Of a stretch of DNA of 53,429 bases, positions 18,003-25,829 are shown piece by piece. The translations under genes were made by a program, and so were the position numbers. Origin of the DNA: an uncultured Prevotella sp. (lineage in GTDB: Bacteria; Bacteroidota; Bacteroidia; Bacteroidales; Bacteroidaceae); contig CADCEF010000026.1 of NCBI GenBank assembly GCA_902800365.1, positions 1-53,429 on the forward strand, written 5' to 3'. The notes below the pieces were generated by a model that saw only the letters and a program-made list of their open reading frames with translations, ran no database searches and was not told where the DNA came from. Every line of letters begins with the position of its first letter. The stretch's first letter is position 1.

Positions 18003-18734
18003 TTAGTTGTTCTTTTGTCCGGCTCTCCACAAGTCTTCAAGGTCTATTCTACCTTCGTAGATGGCCTTTCCGAAGACTACAGCAGGTATTCCTGCCTTGT
18101 CGAGCGCTTTGATGTCATCAATAGACGAAACGCCTCCGCTTGCTATGAGATGTAGGTCGGGATAGGCGTTCAGCACCTCGCGATAAAGGTCGATGGCGGG
18201 GCCACTTAATGTTCCGTCTTTCGAAATCTCTGTGCAGAGCACGTTCTTAACACCTGCATCTACATATTTCTTAAGGAATGGAAGCAGGTCTTCGGTAGAA
18301 TCCTCTTTCCATCCGTTTATGCTTATCTTTCCGTTGCGCACGTCGGCACCAAGAATCACGCGGTCGGGTCCATACTTCTGCAACCACCATGTGAACAGGT
18401 GCGGATGGGTTACGGCTATCGAGCCGATGGTTACCATCTGTGCTCCGGCCTGAAAAGCTGCATCAACGTCGTCATGACTCTTAATGCCGCCTCCAAAGTC
18501 GACTGTAAGCTTGGTGTTGCTGGTGATTTCGCGAAGCACGGAGTCGTTCACAATGTGACGGTTTTTTGCGCCGTCGAGGTCGACCACATGCAGACGGTTG
18601 AAGCCTATACGTTCAAACTCCTTTGCCATATCTATGGGCTTGCCATAAACTGTCTTCTGGTCGTAATCACCTTTGGTTAATCTTACACACTGACCGCCAA
18701 TAATGTCAATTGCAGGAATAAGTTCAATCTTCAT
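18003..18734 (-). CDS. hisA: ProFAR isomerase
   Basis: A 243-residue barrel isomerising ProFAR to PRFAR, the substrate of HisF. Asp10 in [13 protein letters not shown] is the general base. [18 protein letters not shown] and [17 protein letters not shown] are the phosphate-binding segments. Its ATG overlaps the hisH stop by 4 bp. Confidence 0.95.
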   Translation of the reverse strand: MKIELIPAIDIIGGQCVRLTKGDYDQKTVYGKPIDMAKEFERIGFNRLHVVDLDGAKNRHIVNDSVLREITSNTKLTVDFGGGIKSHDDVDAAFQAGAQMVTIGSIAVTHPHLFTWWLQKYGPDRVILGADVRNGKISINGWKEDSTEDLLPFLKKYVDAGVKNVLCTEISKDGTLSGPAIDLYREVLNAYPDLHLIASGGVSSIDDIKALDKAGIPAVVFGKAIYEGRIDLEDLWRAGQKNN

Positions 18735-19375
18735 AGGTCTAAAAAGTTTTTGAGTATACGTTCGCCCACCTTACCACTCTTCTCGGGGTGGAATTGGCAG
18801 GTATAGAAATTATCTTTGTGCATAGAGGCCGAGTAGGGCAGAATGTAATCTGCTGTAGCTATGGTCTCAGCACAAACCGGTACATAATAAGAGTGCACGA
18901 AATATACGTAAGGAGCAGCCTCCCCCGCCCCCTCCAAAGGGAGGGGAGAAAGGATGCCTTTGTATAGGGGATTAACGCCCCCCTCCTTTTGGAGGGGTTG
19001 GGGGAGGCTTAACTTATTCCATCCCATGCAGGGCACCTTCTCTTCGTGGCGCTGGGGCTGGAAACGCTTCACCTCGGCATCGAAGATTCCGATGCACTCA
19101 GCATCGCCCTCCTCAGAGTGCTTACACAGAAGCTGCTGGCCCACGCAGATGCCGAACACGGGCTGCTTGAGGTCGCGTATAAGCAAGTCGAGCTTGCGCG
19201 CTCTCAGGTAGTCCATCGCCTCGGCGGCGTGTCCTTGTCCGGGAAACAGCACCTTATCGGCTTTCTTCAGCAGCTCGGCATCGTCGGTAAGCGTTGGCTC
19301 AATGCCCAATCGCTTCAGTGCGTTCACCACCGAATAGATATTTCCTGCGTTATATTTTACTATTGCTACTTGCAT
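18731..19375 (-). CDS. hisH: Imidazole glycerol phosphate synthase, glutaminase subunit, with in-frame repeat insertion
   Basis: A 214-residue class I amidotransferase that supplies ammonia to HisF. The start is ATG 19375 (MQVAIVKYNAGN). The catalytic triad is Cys77 (GICVGQQL), His196 and Glu198 (CQFHPEKSG). Residues 123-153, between the family segments CMGWNKL and YVYFVHSYYVP, are encoded entirely by a palindromic repeat (18917-19009) and are not part of the usual HisH fold. Without them the protein would be about 183 residues, close to normal. The insertion is in frame, so an active enzyme is likely. Confidence 0.93.
   Translation of the reverse strand: MQVAIVKYNAGNIYSVVNALKRLGIEPTLTDDAELLKKADKVLFPGQGHAAEAMDYLRARKLDLLIRDLKQPVFGICVGQQLLCKHSEEGDAECIGIFDAEVKRFQPQRHEEKVPCMGWNKLSLPQPLQKEGGVNPLYKGILSPLPLEGAGEAAPYVYFVHSYYVPVCAETIATADYILPYSASMHKDNFYTCQFHPEKSGKVGERILKNFLDL
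18917..19009. repeat. CCTCCCCC palindromic repeat inserted in frame in hisH
   Basis: A 93-bp element (31 codons) bounded by AGCCTCCCCC and GGGGGAGGCT. Internal stem-loops are CCCCTCC-AAA-GGGAGGGG and CCCCTCC-TTTT-GGAGGGG. It replaces the short turn before YVYFVHSYY of HisH and adds no stop codon. Confidence 0.88.
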
Positions 19376-19389
19376 TCTATTGTCTTTTT

Positions 19390-19462
19390 GCAACGGACTA
19401 CAGGACTCAAGGACTTTTTTCTTTTAGGATTAATCAGTCCTGTTAGTCCTATTGTCCGTTGC
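19390..19462. repeat. GGACTACAGGACT palindromic repeat, copy c
   Basis: A 73-bp element with the ends GCAACGGACTACAGGACT and AGTCCTATTGTCCGTTGC, in the purU-hisH gap. It has the same length as copy a. Confidence 0.9.
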
Positions 19463-19468
19463 TAAATA

Positions 19469-20332
19469 TTAACTAAATATGATTGTCTTGTTCTTGTAGG
19501 TGAGAATTTTGCGCTGGATGTGCTTGCTTACAGCGTGGCTGAGCACAATCTTCTCAAGGTCTTTTCCTTTAAGCACAAGGCTCTCGGGGGTGTCCTTATG
19601 AGTAATGCGGGTTACATCCTGCTCGATGATAGGACCGGCATCCAACTCGGCGGTTACGTAGTGGCTTGTAGCTCCGATAATCTTCACGCCGCGCTCGTAA
19701 GCCTGATGATAAGGCTTGGCACCAATGAATGCTGGAAGGAACGAGTGGTGGATGTTAATGATATGGTGTGGATATTCGGCTATCATCTCGTCGCTGATAA
19801 TCTGCATGTAGCGAGCCAATACGATAAACGATATATCCTCCTTCTTAAGCAGCTCCATCTCGGCCTTCTCAACCTCCTCCTTATTTGAGTGGTCTTTCTT
19901 TATGCTCCACACGTAGTAGGGGATTCCGAACTGATCGGCCACATAGCGAAGGTCTTCGTGATTTGAAACAATACAGGGAATATCGCAGTTGAACTCGCCC
20001 GCCTTCCAGCGTGCCAGCAAATCGTACAGACAGTGACTCATCTTCGAAACGAAAATGGCCATACGTGGGCGCTTGTCGCTGTAGTAAAGGCTGAACTTCA
20101 TCTGGTAGCGCTGGGCATAGAGGGTGGTGATGTAGTCGTAAATCTTGTCGCGTGGAATCAGGAATCCTTCCAGTTCCCATTCTATGCGCATAAAGAACAT
20201 ACCATCCACCTTGTCTACATACTGATCAAGGTACACGATATTACCCTTATTATCGGTGATAAACTTGGTTACTTCCGAAATAATTCCCTGCTGATCGGGG
20301 CAGTGCAATAGCAGAATTGCTGTCGTTTCCAT
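19469..20332 (-). CDS. purU: Formyltetrahydrofolate deformylase
   Basis: A 287-residue protein hydrolysing 10-formyl-THF to formate and THF. An N-terminal ACT domain (about 1-80; LLLHCPDQQGIISEVTKFI) precedes a formyltransferase-fold domain with HIINIHHSFLPAFIGAKPY and the catalytic aspartate context TAELDAGPIIEQD. It is the first gene of the minus-strand run and has a divergent promoter shared with greA. Confidence 0.94.
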   Translation of the reverse strand: METTAILLLHCPDQQGIISEVTKFITDNKGNIVYLDQYVDKVDGMFFMRIEWELEGFLIPRDKIYDYITTLYAQRYQMKFSLYYSDKRPRMAIFVSKMSHCLYDLLARWKAGEFNCDIPCIVSNHEDLRYVADQFGIPYYVWSIKKDHSNKEEVEKAEMELLKKEDISFIVLARYMQIISDEMIAEYPHHIINIHHSFLPAFIGAKPYHQAYERGVKIIGATSHYVTAELDAGPIIEQDVTRITHKDTPESLVLKGKDLEKIVLSHAVSKHIQRKILTYKNKTIIFS

Positions 20333-20364
20333 CTCTTCTAATCTATTTACCTAATAATTTCAAG

Positions 20365-20426
20365 GCGCAAAGATACAAAAAAAGAATGTAAAATTGCACA
20401 GATTCGGAAAAAAGTGCTAATTTTGC
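20365..20426. promoter_or_regulatory. Divergent promoter region purU / greA
   Basis: A minus-strand -7 box TATCTTTG (complement of 20365-20372) faces purU. A plus-strand box TAATTTTG (20419-20426) faces greA, 30 bp before its ATG. Confidence 0.65.
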
Positions 20427-20455
20427 AGCCGAATTAATAGAATTATTGCATATTT

Positions 20456-20920
20456 ATGGAATATATGTCACAAGAGGGCTGGGATAAGCTCGTAAATGAA
20501 CTTAAACATCTGGAGAGTGTTGAACTGCCCGCATGCAAGGATGCCATCTCTGAGGCGCGCGATAAAGGCGACCTTAGTGAGAACTTTGAGTATCATGCAG
20601 CCAAGCGCGAACAAGGCCGCTTGTTGAGCCGTATCAGCTTCCTCCAGAAGGTGCTCGAGAATGCCCGCGTAATCGATACCGAACTTCTGGGCAAAGACTG
20701 TGTGGGATTGCTGAGTAAGGTCGAGATGACCAATTTAACTAACAATGCAAAGATGACTTACACCATTGCGAGTCCTCACGAGGCTAATCTGCGCGAGGGT
20801 AAGATCTCTATAAAGTCGCCTATTGCTCAAGCCTTGTTGAATAAGAAGGTGGGCGATGTAGTAGAGGTGCGCGTACCAGCAGGTTTGGTAAAACTACGTA
20901 TCGAAAGTATAACATTATAA
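20456..20920 (+). CDS. greA: Transcription elongation factor GreA
   Basis: A 154-residue protein. An N-terminal coiled coil (about 1-75) carries the acidic tip region AISEARDKGDLSENFEYHAAKREQ, which enters the RNA polymerase secondary channel and stimulates cleavage of backtracked RNA. The C-terminal FKBP-like domain includes ISIKSPIAQALLNKKVGDVVEV. Length and motifs are normal. Confidence 0.95.
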   Translation: MEYMSQEGWDKLVNELKHLESVELPACKDAISEARDKGDLSENFEYHAAKREQGRLLSRISFLQKVLENARVIDTELLGKDCVGLLSKVEMTNLTNNAKMTYTIASPHEANLREGKISIKSPIAQALLNKKVGDVVEVRVPAGLVKLRIESITL

Positions 20921-20946
20921 ACAAATAGTTTTTTAGCACAAAAATT

Positions 20947-21702
20947 ATGAACAAGATTGTTTTGATTACAGGCGCTACCAGCGGTATTGGTATGGCATGC
21001 GCCCGCAAGTTTGCCGCTAACGGCGACAAGTTGATTCTTACAGGTCGTAATGCCACCCGTTTGAGCGAGATTTCAGGAGAGCTTAAGGCTAATGGAACCG
21101 AGGTTTATACACTTAAGTTCGATGTTCGCAACCGCGAGGCCGCAGTAGAGGCTATCGAGGGACTTCCTGAGGCTTGGAAAAACATCGATGTTCTTGTGAA
21201 CAATGCCGGTCTGGCCCTTGGCTTGGAGCCCGAGTACGAGGGCAGTTTCGACGATTGGGACGGAATGATTGATACCAACATAAAGGGCTTGCTCACAATG
21301 ACACGTCTGATTGTTCCAGGAATGGTGGAGCGTAACAGCGGACATATTATTAATGTAGGTTCGGTTGCCGGCGATGCTGCTTATGCAGGCGGTAACGTCT
21401 ACTGCGCCACAAAGGCTGCTGTAAAGGCTCTTAGCGATGGTCTGCGCATTGATGTGGCTAACACCGCCATCCGCGTAACTAACCTCAAGCCAGGACTTGT
21501 TGAGACTAACTTCAGCAACGTTCGTTTCCACGGCGACAACGAGCGCGCTGCTAACGTATATAAAGGCATACAACCACTAACTGGCGATGATATTGCCGAT
21601 GTAGCAGTGTATGCCTCAAATGCTCCCGCTCATGTCCAGATAGCCGAGGTGCTTATCCTCGCCACTCATCAGGCCAGCGGTAGCGTTATCGTCCGCAAGT
21701 AA
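20947..21702 (+). CDS. Short-chain dehydrogenase/reductase (YdfG-like)
   Basis: A 251-residue classical SDR. The cofactor motif ITGATSGIGMACA, NNAG motif VLVNNAGLALG, catalytic serine in NVGSVAG, and Tyr-Lys in VYCATKAAVKAL are all present. Such enzymes oxidise 3-hydroxy acids or related alcohols with NAD(P); the substrate is not predictable. It starts 26 bp after greA and probably shares its transcript. Confidence 0.9.
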   Translation: MNKIVLITGATSGIGMACARKFAANGDKLILTGRNATRLSEISGELKANGTEVYTLKFDVRNREAAVEAIEGLPEAWKNIDVLVNNAGLALGLEPEYEGSFDDWDGMIDTNIKGLLTMTRLIVPGMVERNSGHIINVGSVAGDAAYAGGNVYCATKAAVKALSDGLRIDVANTAIRVTNLKPGLVETNFSNVRFHGDNERAANVYKGIQPLTGDDIADVAVYASNAPAHVQIAEVLILATHQASGSVIVRK

Positions 21703-22305
21703 TTATTCTTTTTTCGCTTCGAAAGCAAAGGGGGTGTCAGCGGTAAGGTAAGCCGTCTGCTTGCCGTCCATATAAATGGCCCCCTCTACTATCTGCATAT
21801 ACAGCACCTTCTTTGTTTGGTTGAAACTGCCAAACGAGCCGGTGCTGTTTGCGTAGAATGCCACCTGTATTTTGTGGTCTTTTCCATCGTGGTTGATGTT
21901 GAAGCTTGGCGCCTTGGGGTTGATAAGATACTGCACGGGCGATGCATTGATAAAGCCGATGAGGCAGTCGATGTCCTGGTTGGGAGCTTCGGCCAGCGCA
22001 GCCTTCAGTTTGTCGTCAGAGATGTTCTCGGCCAACAGTCGGGTGGGGAAGTTCTTGATAGTCATCGTGCTGTCGTTGGTAATGTTCCAACTGATTTTCA
22101 GCGTGTCGGTATTGTCGCTGATGTCCTTCACGTTCTTGGCGATATAAATCAGGTCGCCCTGATAGGTGCCCTTAACGGTGTTCAGACAGTAAGCCAACTC
22201 CTCTTTGCTCAGCTCTCTGCCAGAGTCGTCGTTGTCGTTCATACATGATGTTAAACCCATTGCTGCCACGCAGCAAGCCATTGTTACAAATTTCAGTTTC
22301 TTCAT
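21703..22305 (-). CDS. DUF4840-like lipoprotein
   Basis: A 200-residue protein with a lipoprotein signal (KKLKFVTMACCVAAMGLTSC, lipobox Cys21) followed by an acidic linker MNDNDDSG. The mature part is beta-rich with KGTYQGDLIYIAKNV and IQVAFYANSTGSF. It resembles the Bacteroidales DUF4840 lipoproteins, whose function is unknown. Its stop abuts the convergent SDR gene. A CAAAACAAAAAA low-complexity tract forms its leader. Confidence 0.72.
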   Translation of the reverse strand: MKKLKFVTMACCVAAMGLTSCMNDNDDSGRELSKEELAYCLNTVKGTYQGDLIYIAKNVKDISDNTDTLKISWNITNDSTMTIKNFPTRLLAENISDDKLKAALAEAPNQDIDCLIGFINASPVQYLINPKAPSFNINHDGKDHKIQVAFYANSTGSFGSFNQTKKVLYMQIVEGAIYMDGKQTAYLTADTPFAFEAKKE

Positions 22306-22436
22306 TGTTTTGTTTTTTGTTTTGTTTTTTGTTTTAAAAAAGTTATTAATCTTAGTTCACTACCCTTTAAATGCAACTTAGTCCCATTCCTTGTATCGCT
22401 AATATCTAATTAATGTTAAATGCCATCCAGAGGGAA

Positions 22437-22490
22437 TTTCCTACTCATGTTTAGGGATTTCCTATCCTATGTTTAGGAAGTTTCCTTTTG
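22437..22490 (+). promoter_or_regulatory. Direct repeats upstream of the 22610 gene, possible operators
   Basis: TTTCCTACTCATGTTTAGG (22437-22455) and TTTCCTATCCTATGTTTAGG (22458-22477) are near-identical at one 21-22 bp period. A third TTTCC starts at 22481. They lie just before a weak -7 box (GATCTTTG near 22510). Confidence 0.5.
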
Positions 22491-22541
22491 AAACCTCCCA
22501 AAAAGTTCCGATCTTTGCACCGTGAACATAAAACATTTAGA

Positions 22542-22558
22542 GCCCCTTGATAAGGGGC
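22542..22558 (+). promoter_or_regulatory. GC-rich hairpin in the 5' leader of the 22610 gene
   Basis: GCCCCTT and AAGGGGC pair around a 3-base loop, 52 bp before the ATG. Confidence 0.5.
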
Positions 22559-22609
22559 GGCTATAATGCAGGGATTAATAACAATTTAAAATTTATAGGA
22601 GGTACGATT

Positions 22610-23152
22610 ATGAAGAAGATGATAATGATGGCAATGATGATGGTAATGACCATGTCGGCCAACGCTATGAGCTATACTGCAGCTAAGAATGAGGCTTTGT
22701 TCTTGAGCGACAAGATGGCATACGAATTGAATCTTACTGCATCACAGTACGATCGTGTATATGAGATAAATCTCGATTATCTTATGAATCTCAACGGCCG
22801 CGCCGATGTATTCGGAATCTGGTGGGATCGCCGCAACGCTGACCTCCGCTACGTTCTCAATGCATGGCAGTACGACAAGTACATCACACTCTCTCACTTC
22901 TATCGCCCCGTAGCATGGAAGTCGGGTGGATACACTTTTGCCGTTTACTCTCGCTACAACAGAGGTCATTTCTATAATGCACATCCCAAGGTATACGCCT
23001 CGTACAAGGGTGGAAAGCATCACAAGCCCGCTGTACATCGCGAAGCCCCAAAGATGCATGATAGCAAGCCTGCTGTTCACAACGAGCGTCACATGGCGAT
23101 GGCTACTAAGAGCAGCCGTAGCTCATCAGGACACTTCGCTGGTCGCAGATAA
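22610..23152 (+). CDS. Small secreted basic protein of unknown function
   Basis: A 180-residue protein with a methionine-rich signal peptide (MKKMIMMAMMMVMTMSANA). The start is set by a strong AGGAGGT eight bases upstream, unusual in this window. The mature N-terminal half has the pattern DKMAYELNLTASQYDRVYEINLDYL, and the tail is rich in His, Lys and Ser. The segment LTASQYDRVYEIN recalls the small periplasmic protein at 44329 (LDWNQRNAVENIH), which has a similar signal peptide. I do not recognise a named family. Direct repeats upstream suggest regulated expression. Confidence 0.75.
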   Translation: MKKMIMMAMMMVMTMSANAMSYTAAKNEALFLSDKMAYELNLTASQYDRVYEINLDYLMNLNGRADVFGIWWDRRNADLRYVLNAWQYDKYITLSHFYRPVAWKSGGYTFAVYSRYNRGHFYNAHPKVYASYKGGKHHKPAVHREAPKMHDSKPAVHNERHMAMATKSSRSSSGHFAGRR

Positions 23153-23199
23153 GGATTTGTTAGTTGAGTTAGATATATACGCCTCTTACGAGGTCCCAG

Positions 23200-23234
23200 G
23201 AGAATCTCATAGTGATATGGGATTCTCTTTTTTT
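23200..23234 (+). terminator. Intrinsic terminator
   Basis: GAGAATCTCAT pairs with ATGGGATTCTC across AGTGAT and is followed by eight T. It terminates the 22610 gene. Confidence 0.85.
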
Positions 23235-23270
23235 CGTGGCTGTTCATGCAGCAAATTGAATTATTATTTG

Positions 23271-23278
23271 TACTTTTG
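23271..23278 (+). promoter_or_regulatory. -7 box (TACTTTTG) of dinB
   Basis: TACTTTTG lies 21 bp before the dinB ATG, giving a very short leader. Confidence 0.5.
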
Positions 23279-23299
23279 CACCCAGAATACAATAGGTTT

Positions 23300-24388
23300 A
23301 TGAAGATTATTCATGTGGATATGGATCAGTTCTTCGCCGCTGTAGAGCAGCGCGATAATCCAAAACTGAAGGGCAAGCCGATAGCGGTTGGTCACGATGC
23401 CGAGCGTGGTGTGGTGTCTACTGCCAGCTACGAAGCCCGACGGTTCGGGGTGCATTCTGCGCAATCCATCCAGTTGGCCAAGCGCTTGTGCCCACAACTG
23501 ATAATCGTAGAACCGCACTTTCAGCGTTATAAAGAGGTGTCGGCACAACTGCACCAGATATTCCACGATTATACCGACCTGATAGAGCCAATATCACTCG
23601 ACGAGGCTTTTCTTGATGTTACCGAGAATAAGCGCGGCATAGAGCTTGGCGTGGATATCGCACGCGAGATAAAGCAGCGCATCCGCGAGGCCACCGGGCT
23701 CACTGCATCGGCAGGAGTGAGCTATTGTAAGTTCTTGGCCAAGATAGCCTCCGATTGGCGCAAGCCCGATGGGTTGACGGTGATTCATCCCGACCGGGCG
23801 TTAGACTTCATCGCCCAGCTGAAGGTAGAGAAGATTTGGGGCGTAGGGCAGAAGACCGCCGAGAAGATGCACCACATGGGCATTTTTACAGGCCTTGATT
23901 TGCGAAACACCTCGCTTGCGCGGTTAACTCAGGAGTTCGGCAAGATGGGGCAGGTGTTCTACGATTTCTCGCGAGGCATCGATAACCGCCCTGTCATCAG
24001 CGAGTGGGAGAGGAAGAGCGTAAGCTGTGAGCAGACCTTTGAGTCCGACATCAGCGAGAACTCCGCTGTTACCATCCATCTCTATCACACCGTTCTCGAG
24101 CTTGAAAGGCGCATCCTGAAGAACGATTTCGAAGGCCGCACCCTCACGCTGAAGGTCAAGTTCCAGGACTTCCAGCAAATCACCCGCAGCATCACTGTCG
24201 ACCATATCCTCCGCACCAAGGATGATATCCTCCCCCTGGCCAAACAACTGATGCAAGGCGTAGAGTTTCACTCACATCCCATCCGCCTATTAGGCCTAGG
24301 CGTCTCAAATCAGAAGAGCTCCACCCCTCAGAACGCCCCCCAATGGATAGAGTTAGAACTAGAGTTCGCCCCCTGGCCAGATGAATAA
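23300..24388 (+). CDS. dinB: DNA polymerase IV (Y family)
   Basis: A 362-residue translesion polymerase. The start is ATG 23300 (MKIIHVDMDQFFAAVEQ). Catalytic acidic motifs are VDMDQFFAAVE and SLDEAFLDV. YEARRFGVHSAQSIQLAKRLCP, a helix-hairpin-helix thumb (KIWGVGQKTAEKMHHMGI) and the little-finger domain follow. The C-terminus lacks a visible beta-clamp motif but ends normally for the Bacteroidetes form. Confidence 0.95.
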   Translation: MKIIHVDMDQFFAAVEQRDNPKLKGKPIAVGHDAERGVVSTASYEARRFGVHSAQSIQLAKRLCPQLIIVEPHFQRYKEVSAQLHQIFHDYTDLIEPISLDEAFLDVTENKRGIELGVDIAREIKQRIREATGLTASAGVSYCKFLAKIASDWRKPDGLTVIHPDRALDFIAQLKVEKIWGVGQKTAEKMHHMGIFTGLDLRNTSLARLTQEFGKMGQVFYDFSRGIDNRPVISEWERKSVSCEQTFESDISENSAVTIHLYHTVLELERRILKNDFEGRTLTLKVKFQDFQQITRSITVDHILRTKDDILPLAKQLMQGVEFHSHPIRLLGLGVSNQKSSTPQNAPQWIELELEFAPWPDE

Positions 24389-24394
24389 AATAAA

Positions 24395-24430
24395 GAGCGC
24401 AGCCCCAATTTGGAGCTGTGCTCATTCTCT
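24395..24430. terminator. Intrinsic terminator between dinB and the smalltalk-like gene, possibly bidirectional
   Basis: GAGCGCAGC (24395-24403) pairs with GCTGTGCTC (24415-24423). T-rich DNA lies on the right and A-rich DNA on the left, so it can serve both convergent genes. Confidence 0.7.
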
Positions 24431-24455
24431 TCTTTACGTTCTATGTTTAGAACGT

Positions 24456-24557
24456 TCACATACCCATGCACGAGGTTGCCCCCAGTGCCGTCACAATCGC
24501 CGTAGCGATAGATGCAATCATCTGCACGATGAATTTAATGGTTTCTCTCTTTGTCAT
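24456..24557 (-). CDS. Smalltalk-like 33-residue lipoprotein-type peptide
   Basis: The ORF (33 codons plus TGA) begins MTKRETIKFIVQMIASIATA and ends in ALGATSCMGM. It has one hydrophobic helix followed by a lipobox-like ATSC close to the C-terminus. This matches my knowledge of the 'smalltalk' small-protein family of Bacteroides, usually found beside HU-like genes, as here (HU-like gene 120 bp upstream on the same strand). Function is unknown; it is probably membrane-inserted or lipidated. Confidence 0.8.
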   Translation of the reverse strand: MTKRETIKFIVQMIASIATAIVTALGATSCMGM

Positions 24558-24583
24558 GGTACTTAATTATTAAGTTAATACTA

Positions 24584-24676
24584 GTCTGTCATCTCGAGCG
24601 TTACCCCCTCCTGTCATGTCGAGCGTAGTCGAGACATCTCCTTTGGAGATCTAGGAGATCTCTCCATGCGCTACGC
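24584..24676. repeat. Family-1 palindromic repeat, copy 4
   Basis: TGTCATGTCGAGCGTAGTCG-AGACATCTCC is followed by GGAGATCTAGGAGATCTCTCC and a GCGCTACGC arm. It abuts the stop codon of the HU-like gene and separates it from the smalltalk-like gene. Confidence 0.75.
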
Positions 24677-25195
24677 TTAGTCATCGTCGCTGCTCTGGTA
24701 ACCGCCACCGTCCTGACCGCCGCCGTTCGATGGCTGGGTGTTCTCGTTGTCCTCGATATCACCGCTATCGGTACTGGTCACGCGCTTCACCTCTTTGCCA
24801 TCGCGGTCGAAGCAGGTAATCTGCACGGCAGTCTTCGAGAGCTCCTCCTTCAGGTCGGTGTCGGGGGTGAAGATGATACGGCGACTCGAAATCAATCCTG
24901 CCTTTACCTCTTCCACCTTCTCAACGCTCTTGGCTCGCAGACCAAATCGCATGGTTCCCAGACCTGGCAGCGCTACTGAGTGGCCTTCGGTGGCCCACGC
25001 CTTGATCACCTCGCCGGCTGCATCCCAGCATGCCTGCATGATTCCCTTACTCACTCCGCTGCGCAGAGCAGCCTCCTTAATCACTTTGTCCTGAGTCAGA
25101 GCCGTATAGAGCTCCGGCATCATCACGTAACGATACTTACCAGCATACTTGCCGATGTTCTGATACTGTTCCTTAGCTTTTACTTTTAATGCCAT
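24677..25195 (-). CDS. HU-family (histone-like) DNA-binding protein
   Basis: A 172-residue protein with a divergent HU/IHF fold at about 30-125 (AALRSGVSKGIMQACWDAAGEVIKAWATEGHSVALPGLGTMRFGLRAKSV). An acidic, Gly/Asp-rich C-terminal tail (GGGQDGGGYQSSDDD) follows. This is the Bacteroidales HU-HIG type associated with accessory modules. It should bend or coat DNA. Its leader contains TTTAATGTTTAATT repeats, and further upstream lies the inverted-repeat/AT-palindrome structure at 25419-25572. Confidence 0.82.
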   Translation of the reverse strand: MALKVKAKEQYQNIGKYAGKYRYVMMPELYTALTQDKVIKEAALRSGVSKGIMQACWDAAGEVIKAWATEGHSVALPGLGTMRFGLRAKSVEKVEEVKAGLISSRRIIFTPDTDLKEELSKTAVQITCFDRDGKEVKRVTSTDSGDIEDNENTQPSNGGGQDGGGYQSSDDD

Positions 25196-25418
25196 AATCT
25201 TAAATTTAATGTTTAATTTTTAATCTTTAATGTTTAATCTCTTTCGTCGCATTTCAATCAAAAAATCCGCCTCCCCCGTGGGCCCGTAAAATTTTTCTCG
25301 TGGGCGCGCCAATTATCTCTCTCAAATTGACACTGCAAAAGTACAACATTGGCATTGCGGTTCACGAATGCTGGCGGAAGAAAATTAAGCGTTTTCTGGG
25401 ATTATTTTTTTTCGGAGG

Positions 25419-25572
25419 CGCGGTCATCTGGTCATTTGTCATTTGTCAAAATCGAAAACACACTGTCAAAATACGCCACTATAATATAAATATTTATATT
25501 TATATATATAGTGAGCAAATAACCGCGTTCCCGATTCGAAAATGACCAAATGACCTTGACCAAATGACCGCG
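25419..25572. repeat. Large inverted repeat flanking an AT-only near-palindrome
   Basis: The left arm (25419-25457) begins CGCGGTCATCTGGTCATTTG. The right arm (25539-25572) is the complement of CGCGGTCATTTGGTCAAGG and its continuation. Between them 25477-25513 is a 37-bp near-palindrome from CACTATAA to TATAGTG, almost purely A/T inside. The right arm is an exact 34-bp inverted copy of 32536-32569. The rest of 25196-25829 holds no credible gene; two ORFs there (25300-25545, 25564-25833) lack family-like sequence. Confidence 0.85.
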
Positions 25573-25725
25573 ATTTCTTGTCTGTTTGCCAATAGCAAAT
25601 ACTATGCGTTTACAATCTCTTTAACATTGACCTGCTTCTTTGACAGCCACAACCCCTTATTTCCCTATTTTGTCGCAAAACACCAAGCCTGTCGCAACAA
25701 CTCCGATAAATATCTGGCATTTTTC

Positions 25726-25756
25726 TTGGAATCAGCCAAAAATTTCCTTATCTTTG
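25726..25756 (+). promoter_or_regulatory. Promoter of the double-glycine peptide genes
   Basis: TTCTTG with TTG at 25726-25728, then 20 bp, then TATCTTTG at 25749-25756: a good Bacteroidetes promoter. Transcription should start near 25763, about 67 nt before the first peptide ATG. In the second repeat unit the -7 box is damaged (TGACTTTG), so both genes probably depend on this promoter. Confidence 0.75.
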
Positions 25757-25829
25757 CAATGTCAATCAGAACAAACGACATCTTAGAGACAAGAAACAGC
25801 AAGTTTAACAATTTAAAATTTATTAGATT

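Noticed and set aside
25300-25545. ORF of 81 codons over the AT-palindrome region
   Set aside because: It runs through the inverted repeat and palindrome, has no ribosome site and encodes low-complexity NINIYIYIY; the sequence is better explained as a structural DNA element.
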